From: Merdicola sp963557785
Lineage (GTDB): Bacteria > Bacillota > Clostridia > TANB77 > CAG-508
NCBI GenBank assembly: GCA_963557785.1
Contig: CAUWBF010000003.1
Coordinates: forward strand, 62,001 to 126,000
Length of the DNA stretch: 64,000 bases
Direction of reading: 5' to 3'
Numbering within the stretch: the stretch's first letter is position 1; each line of letters begins with the position of its first letter. The translations under genes and the position numbers were made by a program. Of the stretch, positions 40,834 to 55,800 are shown one piece after another. The notes beneath the pieces were generated by a model. The model did no database searches and had not been told where the DNA came from. It saw only the letters and a list, made by a program, of their open reading frames with translations.

Positions 40834-43800
40834 TTAGAATTTTATATAAAGTGTTGGGTCTACATCGTTACCATATCCGCTAGATGTTCTTACTTCAAAG
40901 TGTAAGTGATGTCCTGTAGAATTTCCTGGATTTGAGTCTGAAGCATCTCCACCTTCTAATCCTATTGTTTGTCCTTTTGTTACTTTATCGCCTACGGCTA
41001 CATCTATTCTAGATAAGTGGGCATAGAATGTATATATTTCTACTCCGTTTACTATGTGTTTAATTTCTACACTGTTACCAAATGCTCCGTTGTTTCCTGC
41101 AAACACTACTTCACCGTCTGCTACTGCTAATATATCTGTATGCCAACTTGCTCTAATATCTATACCTGTATGCTTACTTTCTACTCCTGTTGTAGGATGT
41201 ATTCTCATTCCATATTTTGATGTTATTGTATAGCTTTCATCTTGAGATAATGCTAATGGTAATGCAAATACATTATTTTGTCTAATATATAATGATGTTT
41301 CATCTCCTACTCCTTCACTGCCTTCTTCAGTGTCTTCTTCTTTTCTTCTCATTCTTCTTCTTGATACTTCTTCTGGAATAGTCCATATTTGTTCTTCTAT
41401 ATATTTATTATAGTTTCCTCTTAATAATGTTCTATCAAGTTTATCTACTTTACCGTCTTCGTTTAAGTCATATACTTTTAGTCCATTATTATCTGTTACT
41501 TCTCCATAATTATATGTTAGAGCTGTCAAGTCACTTAATTCTATTTGTCCATCACTATTTACATCACCTGCGTAAATTTGTATATCATCCATTGGAACTT
41601 CTTCGTTGGTGTAAACAGTTATGTTTGTTAATCTATACTCTAAGTAAGATTGTTTTGTTACAACAAAGTCATATTCACCTTCTATTAATTGTAATTCATA
41701 TGTTCCTTCTCCAGAAGTAGTAACTTGCGCTACAACTTCTCTTGGATCTATTTCATCATTTTCTGTTCTTTGGTCTGATGTTTTATATACTGTAATTGTT
41801 GAAATATGCTCGTTTCCACTAGCTGTTTGAGTAATAACTTTTCCTGTTACTTTTGCACGTTTTATAACATTTACTGTATATTCTTTAACATCATTATTTA
41901 ATGCTGTAACTTTAACTTTGATAACTTTTGTATCTACATCAGCTAAATCTATAGTTTCTGTATTTGTTGCTCTAGTTTCTGCATTTTCATTTATAGAAAT
42001 CTTAGCTAATTCCATATTAGACGTAGCTTGTAATTCTACACTACTACTATTTTGATCAACATATACTGTATATGTTCCATCTTCATTTGCTTCTATTACT
42101 TCGCTATTTGCTTTTATTTCTTTTAAACTGTTATCATCAGAAGTTTTTGTAATATTTAAAGTAACTATTCTTCTTGTTCCATCTGCACTTTCAAGTGTAA
42201 TTGGAACTTGTGTATTTAATTCTTCTAATGTAACCTCTTTAGAAGTTTTTCTTAAAGTAAAGTCTCCATCTATTATTTGAATTTTTGTTGTTTTAGATGT
42301 TGCTATTACTTCTACATTTGCTGTAGTTACTGAGTTATCAACTTCTACTACATAGTTTCCTGTGCTATCTTGTATGATTTCATTTCCATCTACTGTAATA
42401 GTTAATCCTAAATCGCTTAGTTCATCTACTGAACTTACTCTATTTATAATTAAACTATATTCTTTTGAAGCTAATTTATCATCTGCAAGTACTGTTACTG
42501 GAATTATTGTTTCGTCTTCATCTAATGTATAATTTTTAAATGTAGCATCTGCTAAACTTGCTTCCATATCTGAAATTTGTACATATTCATCTTCGGCTAC
42601 TGATGTTGCATTAATATTTATACTTTCTTTGTCTTGTAGAACATCAATTTTATATGTTGTATCATCTACTTTATTTACAAGTCTTCCATCTACATAAATT
42701 GAATTTAATCTCAAGTCATCTTGTTTTCTGTTTATAATTAACTTATATTCTTTTAATGTTCCATCTTCAGCAACTACTTGTATTGTTTTTCTAACATCTT
42801 TTGAACCTTCTGTATTAAGTTCTTCAGTATATTCTGATTGTGTATACTCTGCATTTTCGTCAATTCTTACGTATGCATTACTATCAGCTAATTTAATTGC
42901 AAGATTTGTAGTATCAATACCAACTTTTATAATTGTTTCATATACATCATTAGAACTTAAAATTATTTCTTCATCATTTAATGTTAGTTTTTCTATTGTT
43001 GTATTATTAGATAATCTTGTTAGGATGATATTATATGTTTTTACAACTATTCCATCTTGAGCTGTTATAACTACTGGTATCGTAATTACTTCTTCATCTG
43101 TACTTATTGGTAACATTATTTCTGTTGTACCTATTTTTGCTGTTTCATCACCAATTTTGATAGATGCCTTTTCATTCTCAGGAATTATTTTAATTCTTAC
43201 TGCATCTTGTAATGCTGTAATATTTTTTCTATAGATTAATCCTGTATCATCTGGTTCTGTTAATTCTCCTCCGATGTCTATTTCTTTAACATTTGCATTA
43301 TCAGATTTCTTTAATATTCTTAAAGTATATGTTGTTAATAATCCTGTTTCAGAAGTTACATCAATTTGAATTTCCTTATCTTCTCCAGCTGTACCTATTT
43401 CTCTAGTTATATTTCCTAAGTTTGATACATCTCCAGAAGTAACTACTGCGTAATCATTTTTAGCTTTAATAGTAAATGTTTCAGATTCCTTAGTTCTTAA
43501 TACATAAGCTGTATATGTTTTTGTTCTAGCATCATACTCAGTTACTAATTCATCTCCACTTAATATATATTCTATTTGATTATCATTAGAAACTCTATTT
43601 ATTTCTAATTGTTTTGTTGTTACATTTTCTCCATCTTGTGCTGTTACTACAATGTTTAATGTTACTATCTTCTTATCGTTAAATACTATTTCTTCTGTAG
43701 ATACATTTTCACAAATTGCACCACTCTCAATTTGAACTGTTGCAAATTTGTTATTAGATGTAACTTCTACTGTTGCAGAATCGTTTGTATCTAATACATT

Positions 43801-46800
43801 GATATAATATTTACCATCTTGTTCAGTTATTGTTCTTCCATTTACTTTTACAGATTTAATACTTGAATCCTCAGAAATTCTTAGTAAACGTACATTATAT
43901 TCTTTTTCTGTTCCATCTTCTGCTGTTATTGTTACTGGTACAATAGTTTCATTACTATTTACTATAGTAGCAAATGTTAATTCTTTTATACCTGTATTTT
44001 CACCAGAAGTAATTGTTGCGTATTCGTTTTCGCTTGTTACTTTAATTGTTGCTACTGATGCATCTTTTGCTATAAATTTAGTATAACTATCTGTTTCAGC
44101 ATCGTAGAAGTCTATTGCATTTTCATCTACTAATATATTTTCTAAGTTTGCATTTACTGAAATTCTTGTAATGTATAATGTATGAACTCCAACTGTACCA
44201 TCTGTTGCTACAACTTTAATTGGCACTTCAACTGTTCTACCACTTAAGTTTGTTATTTGAATTTGTTTTTCTACTGTTTCTAATTCTCCTGAATTATTTA
44301 TATCTATTTGTGCATATTCTTTAGCAGTTTTTGCATAAATAGTTGTTTTATCTAGTGTTTCTCTAATACTTGCGTAGTAGTTTCCATCTTCGCCTAATGT
44401 AGCTTCAACATTGTCTACAGTTACTTTTTCTAGATCTGTAACACTTGTTTCTTTTACTACATATAATGTTCTTGTTTCTTGTTCTCCACTTTCAGCTGTT
44501 GCTTTTATAGAAATTTCTGTAACTTCATTTGGTAAATATGCATCTCCTGATGCGCTACCAATTCCTATTACTTCATTATTTGCATTTATAGATGTATATT
44601 CATCCTCAGCAACAATTTCTAAGTTTTCAGTATCTAGTGGGTTTGTAACAATTGTCATATATGATTTTTGTGTTGCATTATAGCTTAATAATTTTCCACC
44701 TAATTTTAAGCTTGTAATATTTGTATTTGTAGATATTTTTGTAATTACTAATGTATGTATTTGCTCGTTTCCAGCTTGTGCTGTAACTTTTATTTTTATT
44801 TCTGTTGTTCTTGTTGTTAATTCTTTTTCATGTGTTGCTTCAGCTGTTTCGTATGCTATGTCTTCTATAGTTAATTTTGCATATTCGCTTGAAGCTTTAA
44901 CAACTATTGAACTTAATTCTTCTTTTGTTTTTACAATATAGTTGTCGTCCATTACTTTAGCTAATGTTCCATCAACTTTAATTGTTTCTAAGCTTGTATC
45001 TGTTGATTTCTTTAATACATTTACTGTATATGTTTTTGTATCTCCATTTTCAGCTGTAACTAATAATTCTGTGCTAGACATTCCGCTTTCTAGATTTAAA
45101 GTTATAGATGTGCTATGTAATTGTTCATCTGTACTATCGGCTTTAATCTTAGCATTTTCATCTTTAGTTACTGCTTCAATAGTTACTGAATCAACTGTAG
45201 TATCAACAAACATTGTGTAGTCATCTTTTCCATCAGCTTTAGTTTCTATACCATTTACTGTTATATAATCTAATTCTGTGTTATTAGAAACTTTTTTAAT
45301 TGTTAATGTATAATTTTCTATATTTCCACTTTCTGATCTAACTTTTACTGTTATATCTTTTGTTTTTACTCCTGTTAAATCAATTGTGTAAGAATTTTCT
45401 TTAAGTTTAAATTCAGAATCTTCTATTTGTACCCAAGCATTATTACTGTTGCTTCTTGCAACTATTGTATAGCTTTCATCCTTAATTAGAACTTCTGCCA
45501 TATATCCATTTTCTTGTAATATTGCATCATTATTATCTACTCTTAATGATTCTAATGTTGTATCTGAATCTAACTTAGTTATTACTACCACATATTCTTT
45601 ATAACGTTCTGATTTTTCTGGATCTCTTACTGTTACAATCACTTCAACTTCAGATTCATCCATTGGAATTTCGAAAGATGAAGATCCTGATTGCTCTCCA
45701 ATTCCATCTACAGAAACAATCGCATCATTATTTTTAGCATCTACTGCTAATATAGCTTTTGTAAGTTCATTATTTACTCCTACATGGTATTTTCCGTCTT
45801 CTTCAAGAACAGCTTCTTTTTCTTCTACAATTATTGAGTTTAATCTAATATCGTTTTCAAGTTTTATAATAACTGTATATGCTTGTTCTAATCCGTTTTC
45901 AGCTTTAATTGTAAATGGTACTTCAGTCTCTTTCTCAGTTATAGTTATATTCTTTGTAGCTTTTACATCTGTGTAATCTGAGTTTTGTATTTTAACTTTA
46001 GCAAATTCATTATTTGCTGTAACTGTTAAGTTTACATCTGTCATAGTATTTGGTACTTCTATTGTATAAACAAGGTCTGATGTTCTTTCAACAAATTCAT
46101 CTTCTATTCCTTCTGCTTCCACACTTAGTACTGTGTTATCTGATGAGAATTGTTTTAATACAACTTCATGTTCTTCAGATGAACCATCTTCTGCTACTAC
46201 TTTAACTTTAACAATTTTTTCTTCTTCAGCTATTTCTACTAAAGATGTTGTAGTTTGTACCGCTTCTTCTAATCCATCTATAGTTACTAATGTATTTTCA
46301 TTTTCTGCTACAGCTTTTATAGTAACTTGTTCTTTATTTCCTATTTTTACAACATATTTTCCATCACTATCTTTTTCGATTAATTCATCATCTACATATA
46401 ATTCTGAAAGGTTAGTATTATTAGACATTTTTCTAATTGTTAATTCATATTCATCTAATGTTCCATCTTCGGCCATAACTGTTATTTTTACTGGTGTTTC
46501 TGTTACTCTAGTTGGAACTGTAACAGTATTTCCTTTAAGAACATATTCTGAACCATTTATAGAAACTTTCGCGTTTTCATCTGCAGCTTCTGCATAAACA
46601 TCTATACTTTGTGTATTATATCCTATTGTTGCTATATATGTTCCTTTATTATCTTTAACAACATTATTTCCATCTACTTGAACACTATTTAAGTTTGTAT
46701 TTGATGATTTATTCTTGATGATTAACTTATATGTATTTATTGTCATTTGATCTTGAGCTGTTACTGTAAGATTTACTATCATTTCTTCTTCAGATTTAAT

Positions 46801-49800
46801 AACTGATTTTGTTAATGTTCCTGTTACTGCATCTTCATTTTCGTATGCTACTTTAGCTTTTAAATCTTCAGGTACTATGCTCATATTAATGTCTGTTATA
46901 GATTTATTTACTTTAGCTACAAATGTATTTGTTTCTTCGTTGAAACTTGCTTCCTCTCCATTAACTACTATTTGTTTAATATCTGCAACATCTGGTATTC
47001 CATGAACATATACTTTGTATTGTTCTTCTGTAACACCATCTTGAGCTTTAACAGTAATTAATACAGTCATTTCACTTCTTGTAACATTTATATTTTGTGT
47101 ACTTACACTTTCTTCGAATATGAAGTCATTTATTTTTACTTCTGCAAATTCATCTTCTGATATAGCTATAACTTCAATTCCTTTAGTAATGTAATCTAAC
47201 TTAATATCATATGCATTATCTTCTGTAGTACTTGCAATTGGTTTTACACCATCTATTGTTACAGATTTTAATCCTACATTACTATTTAATTTTTCAACTG
47301 TTAATGTATATTCTTCTGTTGTAATTCCATCTTGTGCTTTTATAATGATTGGAACTATTGTTGGGTCTTTGCTCATATCTACTGTTGCTGTATTTGTTTG
47401 AACCTCATATGTTCCGCCATTTATACTTACTTTTGCTAATTTAAATCCTGATATTGCACTTACATCTAATTCTTCAAATATTCTTCCTACCTTAGCAATA
47501 AAGTTATTTGTTCCTTCTTCACGTTCTGCTGTAACTGTAAACTTATCGTTTCCAATTGTAATAGAATCGATACTTGTATCTTTAGATGGTTGATAAATTA
47601 TAAGTGTATAATTAGCACGTTTTGTACTATCTTCTGGATCTGTTACTGTAACTATATGTGTGTTTGCTTCTTCTTTAGTTGATACTTTTCTTGTTGAAGT
47701 TCCTTCTTGAGCTCCCATATCATTTATATTTACATACTCAGATAAAATGCTTGCCATTGCTGTTACATTTGCTGTTGTTTGTTTTTTACTTAAGTATACT
47801 TCATATATATCTCCGTTTTTTTCTGCCTTTTGTCCTTCAACTGTAATATATGCTAATCCTAAGCTTTCTTTTTCTTTTTCTATTGTTAATGTGTATGTTT
47901 TGCTCATTTCCATAGCTGTTACAGTTATTTGAACAGTTGCAGTTTCTTTATCTTTGATATCTACTTTTTTACTTGAAACATTTATTTTAGCTTCACTATT
48001 ATCTATTTTTACATTTGCTAATTTGTAAACTGATGTTGCTGTAATATTTGCTATATCAGTATCTGTTGGAACAACTATTGCATATTCTGTGTCGCTTACT
48101 CTTAGTGCTTCTTCATTATTTATACTTAAATCTTCTAAGTCTAGTACCTTATCTGCTTTATAAATTGTTAATGTATAAACTTTTGAATCTTCACTTTCTG
48201 ATGTTACAACTATTTCTACTTCTTTAGAATCTATATCTTTAGTTTCAACATTTCTTGTTGAAGTTGCAGTTTCTGGTTCTTGTCCATCTATAGCAACCTT
48301 AGATTTTTTATCTTTTGCTGTAGCTACTACTTCAGCTAAATCTATCTCTTCAGAAACTACCATTGCATATTCTGTATCACTTACTTTTACAGCTTTCTCT
48401 TCATTTACTACTATATCCTCTAAATCTGTATTATTTGAAAGTTTATTTACTATTAAATTGTATCTATAAACAACACCATCTATAGCTTTTACTAAAAATT
48501 CTATTGTTTGTGTATCATCATTTATGTTTATTTCTTTTTCTATACTTCCATATTCCCAACTTGTTCCACCATCGATGCTAATTCTATCTGTATCGTATAT
48601 AGATTTAATAAATAATTTTGCTGTATTTTCAGTTGTTGCTATTGTTGCTGTGTATTCAGATACATTTGTTATTACCGCTTCTTCTGAATTTACTGTTATA
48701 TTTTCAATTCTTTGTTTTTCTGAAGGCATTACTACTCTTATAGCTTCAGATTGTGCTTTTGTTGCCTTGTCTGTAGCTGTAATTGTTGTCATACCATAAC
48801 CTTTAGTTGAAACTATTCCATCTTCTACAGTTGCTACACTTTCATCGCTAGATGTATATGTAAAGTCTGTAAGCTCTCTTGTATTATTATTTAATACATT
48901 GAATACATCATAATTTAATTTTAATGTTTCTTCTGCATTTATATCTAATACATAATTGTTTGGAGTAATTGATAATGTCTTCTTTCCAACATATGTAAAT
49001 TCTTTTGAATCTTCATATGTTTCGTTTCCTAATTGTCCGTATGTATTATTTCCAGTTGCATAAGCAAATCCATCTTTTGTAATTAAGTAATTTGTATTAT
49101 ATCCGTTTCCTAATGTAAATACATTATTTATGCTTTCAAGTTTTGTTGGAATTTCTACGTTTTCTGTAGTTCCTAATCCTAATTCACCGTTTGCATTTTC
49201 TCCCCAAGCGTATACATTTCCATCTTTATCTAATGCTAATGCATTATTTCCTTTTGCTGATATATCTACTATATCTCCATTTGTATATAAATCTGTTGCT
49301 TCCCCATTTGTAACTTTTACAATATTACCATCAGCTTTTAGTATGATAATACTTTCGTTCATACCTTGTGCTTTTACAGCTGTTGCTATTTCTGGCATTG
49401 CTATATCACCAAATGTATATACTTTACCAGTACTATCAATAGCTATTGTATATTTTGGTCCTGCTGCAATACTTACAATATGTTCTGCAATTTGATTTAA
49501 TTTTGTAGGTCTTAATGAATTTTCTTTGCCTTCTGTTCCTAATTGTCCATTTTCATTTAATCCCCATGTATATACATTTCCATATGAATCTAATGCTACT
49601 ACGTGATTGTCTCCTGTAGCTATTTGGATAATGTTTTCTAATCCTTCAATTTGAGAAGGTTTCTTAACATTAAGTTTGTTTCCTTGTCCAAGTTGTCCAT
49701 ATGTGTTATCTCCCCAAGACCAAACTGTTCCATCATTTCTTAATGCCATTGCAAATTTGTTTCCAACAGAAATATCTTTGTATGTTGAAAGTATATTGAT

Positions 49801-52800
49801 ATTGTTTGGTATATTACTTGATTTAGCTAATTCATTTCCTAATTGTCCTTCAGAGTTATTTCCGAATGTCCAAATACTTCCGTCAGCTTTTAATGCTACT
49901 GTAAATTCTTTTCCACCTTGAACTTTTGGAACATTATTATTATCGGCTTTAATAACTTTTACTATGACAACTAATTCTTTATTAGTTCCTTTTTCTGTTA
50001 CTTTAACCCATGTTGTACCAACTTTATGTCCTGTTATATTTCCATTTTTATCAACTGTTGCAATTTCTGGATTTAATGTTTCATATGTAAATTCTGATTC
50101 TGACTTATTTTCACTATATAATATGTTAAATTCAAAGCTTGCTATTACACCAGCATTTACAGTTTCATTAATTCCAACATTAATTTCTGATTCTTTTACA
50201 TAAGATTCATCATTTCCTATTTTTACAGGAATTCTACTATTTGTTCTTGTAGCTACCTTAGATGTTCCATGATAGTAGTCTCCATAAGCCCAAACTGTTC
50301 CATCATATTTAGAAATCACACTATATGTATTTCCTGCTGATATATTCATTACATCATCTAATGATTCTAGTTTGCTTACTGTTGTAGAATCTATTGTTGT
50401 TCCATTTCCTAATTGTCCAAAGTTATTTGATCCTACATTTAATATTTCTCTATTATTATTTAGAAGCATTGTATATCCGTATCCAGCAGATACTTTCATT
50501 ATATTATTCATTCCATTTACTTTAGTTGGTTCTTTTACTGTTTCTGTTGTTCCATTAGCTAACTGTCCATTGTTGTTGTAACCAAATGTATAAATTTCTC
50601 CATATGCTGTAAGTGCAATACTATGATTGTCTCCAGCTGAAATATATCCTACTGGTTCGTTTATATCTAATTCTGCAAATGAATCTGTTTTAAATTCTTT
50701 ACTTCCTGTTTGTCCAAATACATTCAATCCTGAAGATAATACTTTACCATATTTATTTAATAATAATGTATGATTTTTTCCGATTGAAGCATCTATTATA
50801 TCTGTTACATTATTTACTCTTGTTGGATATTCTACATTGTTGTATGTTCCAGTTCCTAATTCACCATTAGAATTTTGACCCCATACATATACATATCCAT
50901 CAGTTGTAATTGCTATACTTTGATAATTTCCTGCTGCAATTTTATCAATATTCTTTAATCCTAATTTTGTTGGTGTATTTGTACTTGTTCCTATTCCTAA
51001 TGCATAATTATAGTTTCTTCCAAATACATATACTTCGCCACTAGTTGATAGAACTAAAGTATGTTCTTCTCCAACTGCTACTTGTTTTGCTTTAATTCCT
51101 GATGGTAAGTTAACTTGTACAGGTTCATCTTTGTCTGTATTTGTTCCATCTCCTAATTGTCCATATGTATTTTTTCCATATGCCCAAACTGTTCCATCAG
51201 CTTTTAGAATTACAGTATGAGATCCACTTGATACTACTGCTGGTACTTGTTTTGATAAGCTGCTTACTGTAACACAACCATCTCCACCTTTTCCTCCAGC
51301 AACACCTACAGTTGATTCTCCACCTTTTGCTTCAATTGTTCCATAGTTTACTGTATTGTTTGTGTAAATATTTACACTTCCTCCACCTGATGCTCCACCT
51401 GAACAAATTATTGAATATGAATAATCTGTACTTATACTTGGTGAGTTAACACCATTAGCACTAATTGTATTGTTATTATCTAATGCATTAGCATAAATAT
51501 TTAAAAGTCCACCTGTTCCGTTTTCTGAAATATAGTTCTTTGGTGTTGCTCTATAGTAGCTATAAGAACCTGTTCCATTTCCTGCACCACCAAGAGATAT
51601 TTGACCATATCCAGAACCATTGCTTGAGCATACAACACCGTTACTTCCTGCTCCACCAACTGAAGATCCGTTAGCTGATACAGCATACCAGCCTCCACCA
51701 CCATCAGAGTTGGCAGCTCCTGAACCTGCACCTCCAGAGTAACTTGTACCTGTACCACCTGCTCCTATTTGTATAGCAGCAGTATAGTTTCTTCCAGAAC
51801 CAGTTCCTCCACCACCTGTTCTTCTGTCGCTTCCGTTATATCCGGCATTACCGTAAAGTACTGTACCTGTTCCTGATGTATATTTAGAGTTTCCACCTTT
51901 TGCACCTACTGCTGGAACATAATCATATTTTCCATATGCGTCTTTCCATAAGTAAACATTTTCTCCCTCTGCTTTTGCTCCTCTTGCTGTCATTGAAATT
52001 GTTCCGTTATTTTCTAGTGTTCCAGTTACACATAAAGTAAATCCTTTTGGTCCACCATAAGTGTTACCATATGTAGTTACTTTAACACCATTTTCAACTG
52101 TTAAGTTACCATTTACTTTTACAACTACCATTCTTTGAGCATATGAGTTTTCTGTTGCAACATCTGTTGCATCTCCGAAGATTTTATCTTCAGCCCATAC
52201 TTGATCTTCTTGGAAGTTATAGAAGTGTATTTTATAATCTACAGTTTCATCTATTCCGTTTACTCTTAAAGTATATTTTCCATCTGGTAAATCTAAACTT
52301 TTAACTCCTTGAATTATACTATCGCAGTTTATGTATCCTTCTCCATCTGCTAAATATCCACTTACTTTGCTTATGCTTTCGTTAGACTCTAATATCTCAT
52401 CTTCTTTTGGTAAAATTGTAACTTGTACAACATTTATATAATTTGTATTGTCCTTTTTAACTACAATAGTTGTATTTCCTTCTTTAGCACCTGTAACTGT
52501 TCCGTCTTCAGCAACTTTTGCAATAGTTGTGTCTCCAGATTCGTATGTTACATCTGCTATAGCTTTTACATTTTCAAACACATTAAATGTTTTATTATAT
52601 GCTTCAATTTTGTATGTTTGATCTTTTTGTATAGTAACATTATTTACATTTAATCCTAATTCTTCTAATCCTACAATATTTAGGTTATAGCTATTTTCAT
52701 ATAGTTTATTTCCTAAGTTACCATATTTTCCAGATCCCCAAGAATATACATATCCTTCGTTATTTATAATTGCACCATTGTTATATCCTACTGATAAGTA

Positions 52801-55800
52801 TAATACATTTTCGAATTTATCATTTTTAGCAGGTAAAACTTGAACTACTGATTGATCTGTTGCTAATTTGTATGAATTGTTTGATCCCCAAACATATACA
52901 TCTCCGTTTTCTAAAACTGCCATACTAAATCCGTTTCCGGCTTTTAGTTGTTTAATTCCTGATAATACTTGTCTTCCTGTAGAATCTTTAACTATTACTG
53001 GTACTGTTGCATTTGTTTTGTTTCCATTTCCAAGTTGTCCATATGTATTATTTCCAATACCAAATCCTAAACCATCTTGTGTACGTATTAATGTATGATC
53101 TGATCCAGTAGATACTTCTATTGCATTTGTTACATTTTGTAACTCTTGTCCATTTGATATTTTTGCTACTTTTCCATTAGCTTTTACTGCATATTCTGCA
53201 GATATATCTACGGCATTCTTAATGTTTGCTACTTTTGTAGCATATCTTGAATATCCATTTCCCCAAACCCATACATTACCTTCGCTATCTAAGGCTACAG
53301 ATTTATTTCCTCTTGCTGCTACTTTTACAATGTTTTCTATTTTATCACCATATATATCTACTACATATACTGGTGCCATTCTAAGTTCAGCTGTCATATC
53401 TCCTAATTGTCCATTGCTATTTAATCCTGTAGCTAAAACGTTTCCATTTACATTTACAAACAATGTATGGTTATCACCTGTTGCTATATCTACTATGTTA
53501 GACATATTTCCTACTCTTGTAGGAGCTGATTTTGATTCTTTGTTTCCTATTCCAAGTTGTCCGTATCCATTGTATCCCCATGCCCAAACTTCTCCGTTTG
53601 ATTTTAAAGATACCATGAATTCATTTCCTATTTCAACTTTTGGTACTGCTATACTTCCAGTTTCAGTTACATTTATAAATGCTGATGTAGCATCTCCTGA
53701 TATTGTGTGTATAACTTTAATTTGTGTTCTTCCTAATTTTTTACCTGTTACAATTCCTTTTTCTGAAACTGTTGCTATTTCTGTATTTACAGATTCATAT
53801 GTAATATTTTCTGAATCAATAACATCTTCTATTAAGTTAAAGCTATTATTTAATGATCCAAATAATTCTACATCTTCATCTACACTTATCGTTGCGCTAT
53901 GAGGTTCAACATTCATTACTTCTTTGTTAATAGATGTTGGTTTATATATAGCATCATATGTTCCATTACCAAGTTGTCCATATCCATTATATCCCCATGT
54001 ATAAACTTCTCCATTTATATCTGAAGATACTGTGTTATATCTTGTTGCTGATATTGTTTTTGCATTTTGGTAATCTGTTGCTTCTACTAATGTATTTCTT
54101 TTTGTTTCTGCTTTGTTATTTCCTAAGTTGCCATATCCATTGTATCCACATCCATATACTTTTCCGTCTTTTGTGATTACTAAAGCACTATATCTACCAG
54201 CAGTTATTTCTATTACATCTGTCATTTCACCATTGTTGCTTGAATTTTTCATTTTTACTGGTGTATTAACATAGTTATAGTTTCCTATTCCTAATTCTCC
54301 ATATCCATTATATCCCCATACCCAAACTTTTGAATCTGCGTCTAGAGCATAGTAACTATCTACTTCTGAAGCTATTTCTACTATATTAGATAATCCTTCT
54401 ACCTTGGTTAAGTTACTTGTTCCTAAGTTCCAAACTGTTCCGTTTTCTGCAAGAACTAATCTTTCTGTAGCTTCTACTACTTTTAAGTGGAAATCAACTT
54501 TTACAGGAGTTTTTCCATATCCTACACCCCATACATAAAGTTCACCATCTTTTGTAATAGCTGTGCTTACATTTTCGTCTGCATATATTTTAGCTATATT
54601 AGATAATCCCTCTACTTTTGTTGGTATAGCTTTTGAATTATTATCTCCTAATCCTAATTGTCCATTTCCATTATAACCCCAAGCGTATACTTCTCCATCT
54701 TTTGTTAGAGCTAAACTATGGTTATATCCTGCTGCAACATCAACAATTGTTTTGTCTCCAATTTCTAATGTTACTTGTTCTGGTTCAGTTGTTCTTATTC
54801 CTGTAAATTTACTATTTCCTAATTGACCATTATCGTTGCATCCCCATGTCCAAACTGTTCCATTTTGTTTTAATGCTATTGTATGGTTATGTCCTGCAAC
54901 AATTTTTTCTCTTGTTACTTTTGTTTCTCCAATTACATCTACTGTAATTCTTGTTTTACTTGATATTTCAGGTATAGTTACTGTTATATAAGCTCTTCCT
55001 GCTTTTATAGCTGTAACTTTACCATTTTCATCTACTGTTGCTACTTCTTCGTTTGAAGATTCATAAGTTGTTTCTACATTTTCTTCTGTATTATATAGGA
55101 TATTAAATCCATATTGTAATTTGCTTTCTATTTGATATTCAGGGTTAGACATATTTATTGTAACTTCTGAATCTGATACTGATATATAAGGTTCGGTTGC
55201 GCATACTAGACTATTTCTGTTTACTACTGTTCCATCACCTAATTGTCCATATCCGTTATATCCTATAGACCAAACTGTTCCATCATTTTTAGCAAGTACA
55301 GAGAATGCATTTCCACCTGTTATTATCATGCTATCATCTACTTGTGTACCGTCTTTTTCTTTCATATAACTTGGTGTTGATACAGTTCTTGTATTTCCTT
55401 GTGCTAATTGTGCATAGTTATTTTGACCCCATGCTAATATCTTTTCATCATTTGTAATTGCATAACTTGTGTAAGTTCCTGTACTTATAGCATTTACATT
55501 TGATAATCTACCGCCATCTATTCCTTTTATTGCTTGTGGTACTGGTCCACCGACATCTGTTAATGATTTATATGAGTTATTTCCCATACCCCAAACTGTT
55601 CCATCTTCTCTTAATGCTAATACATGATTTGTTATAGATGCTGATATATCTACTATATTATTTAAGCCAGATACTTTTACTGGTACATATCTTGTAGTAT
55701 ATGTTCCATCTCCTAATTGTCCATATCCGTTATATCCCCAAGAATATACTTCTCCAGATACTCTTATTGCATAACTGCTGTTTGCTGCAGCTTCTATCTT

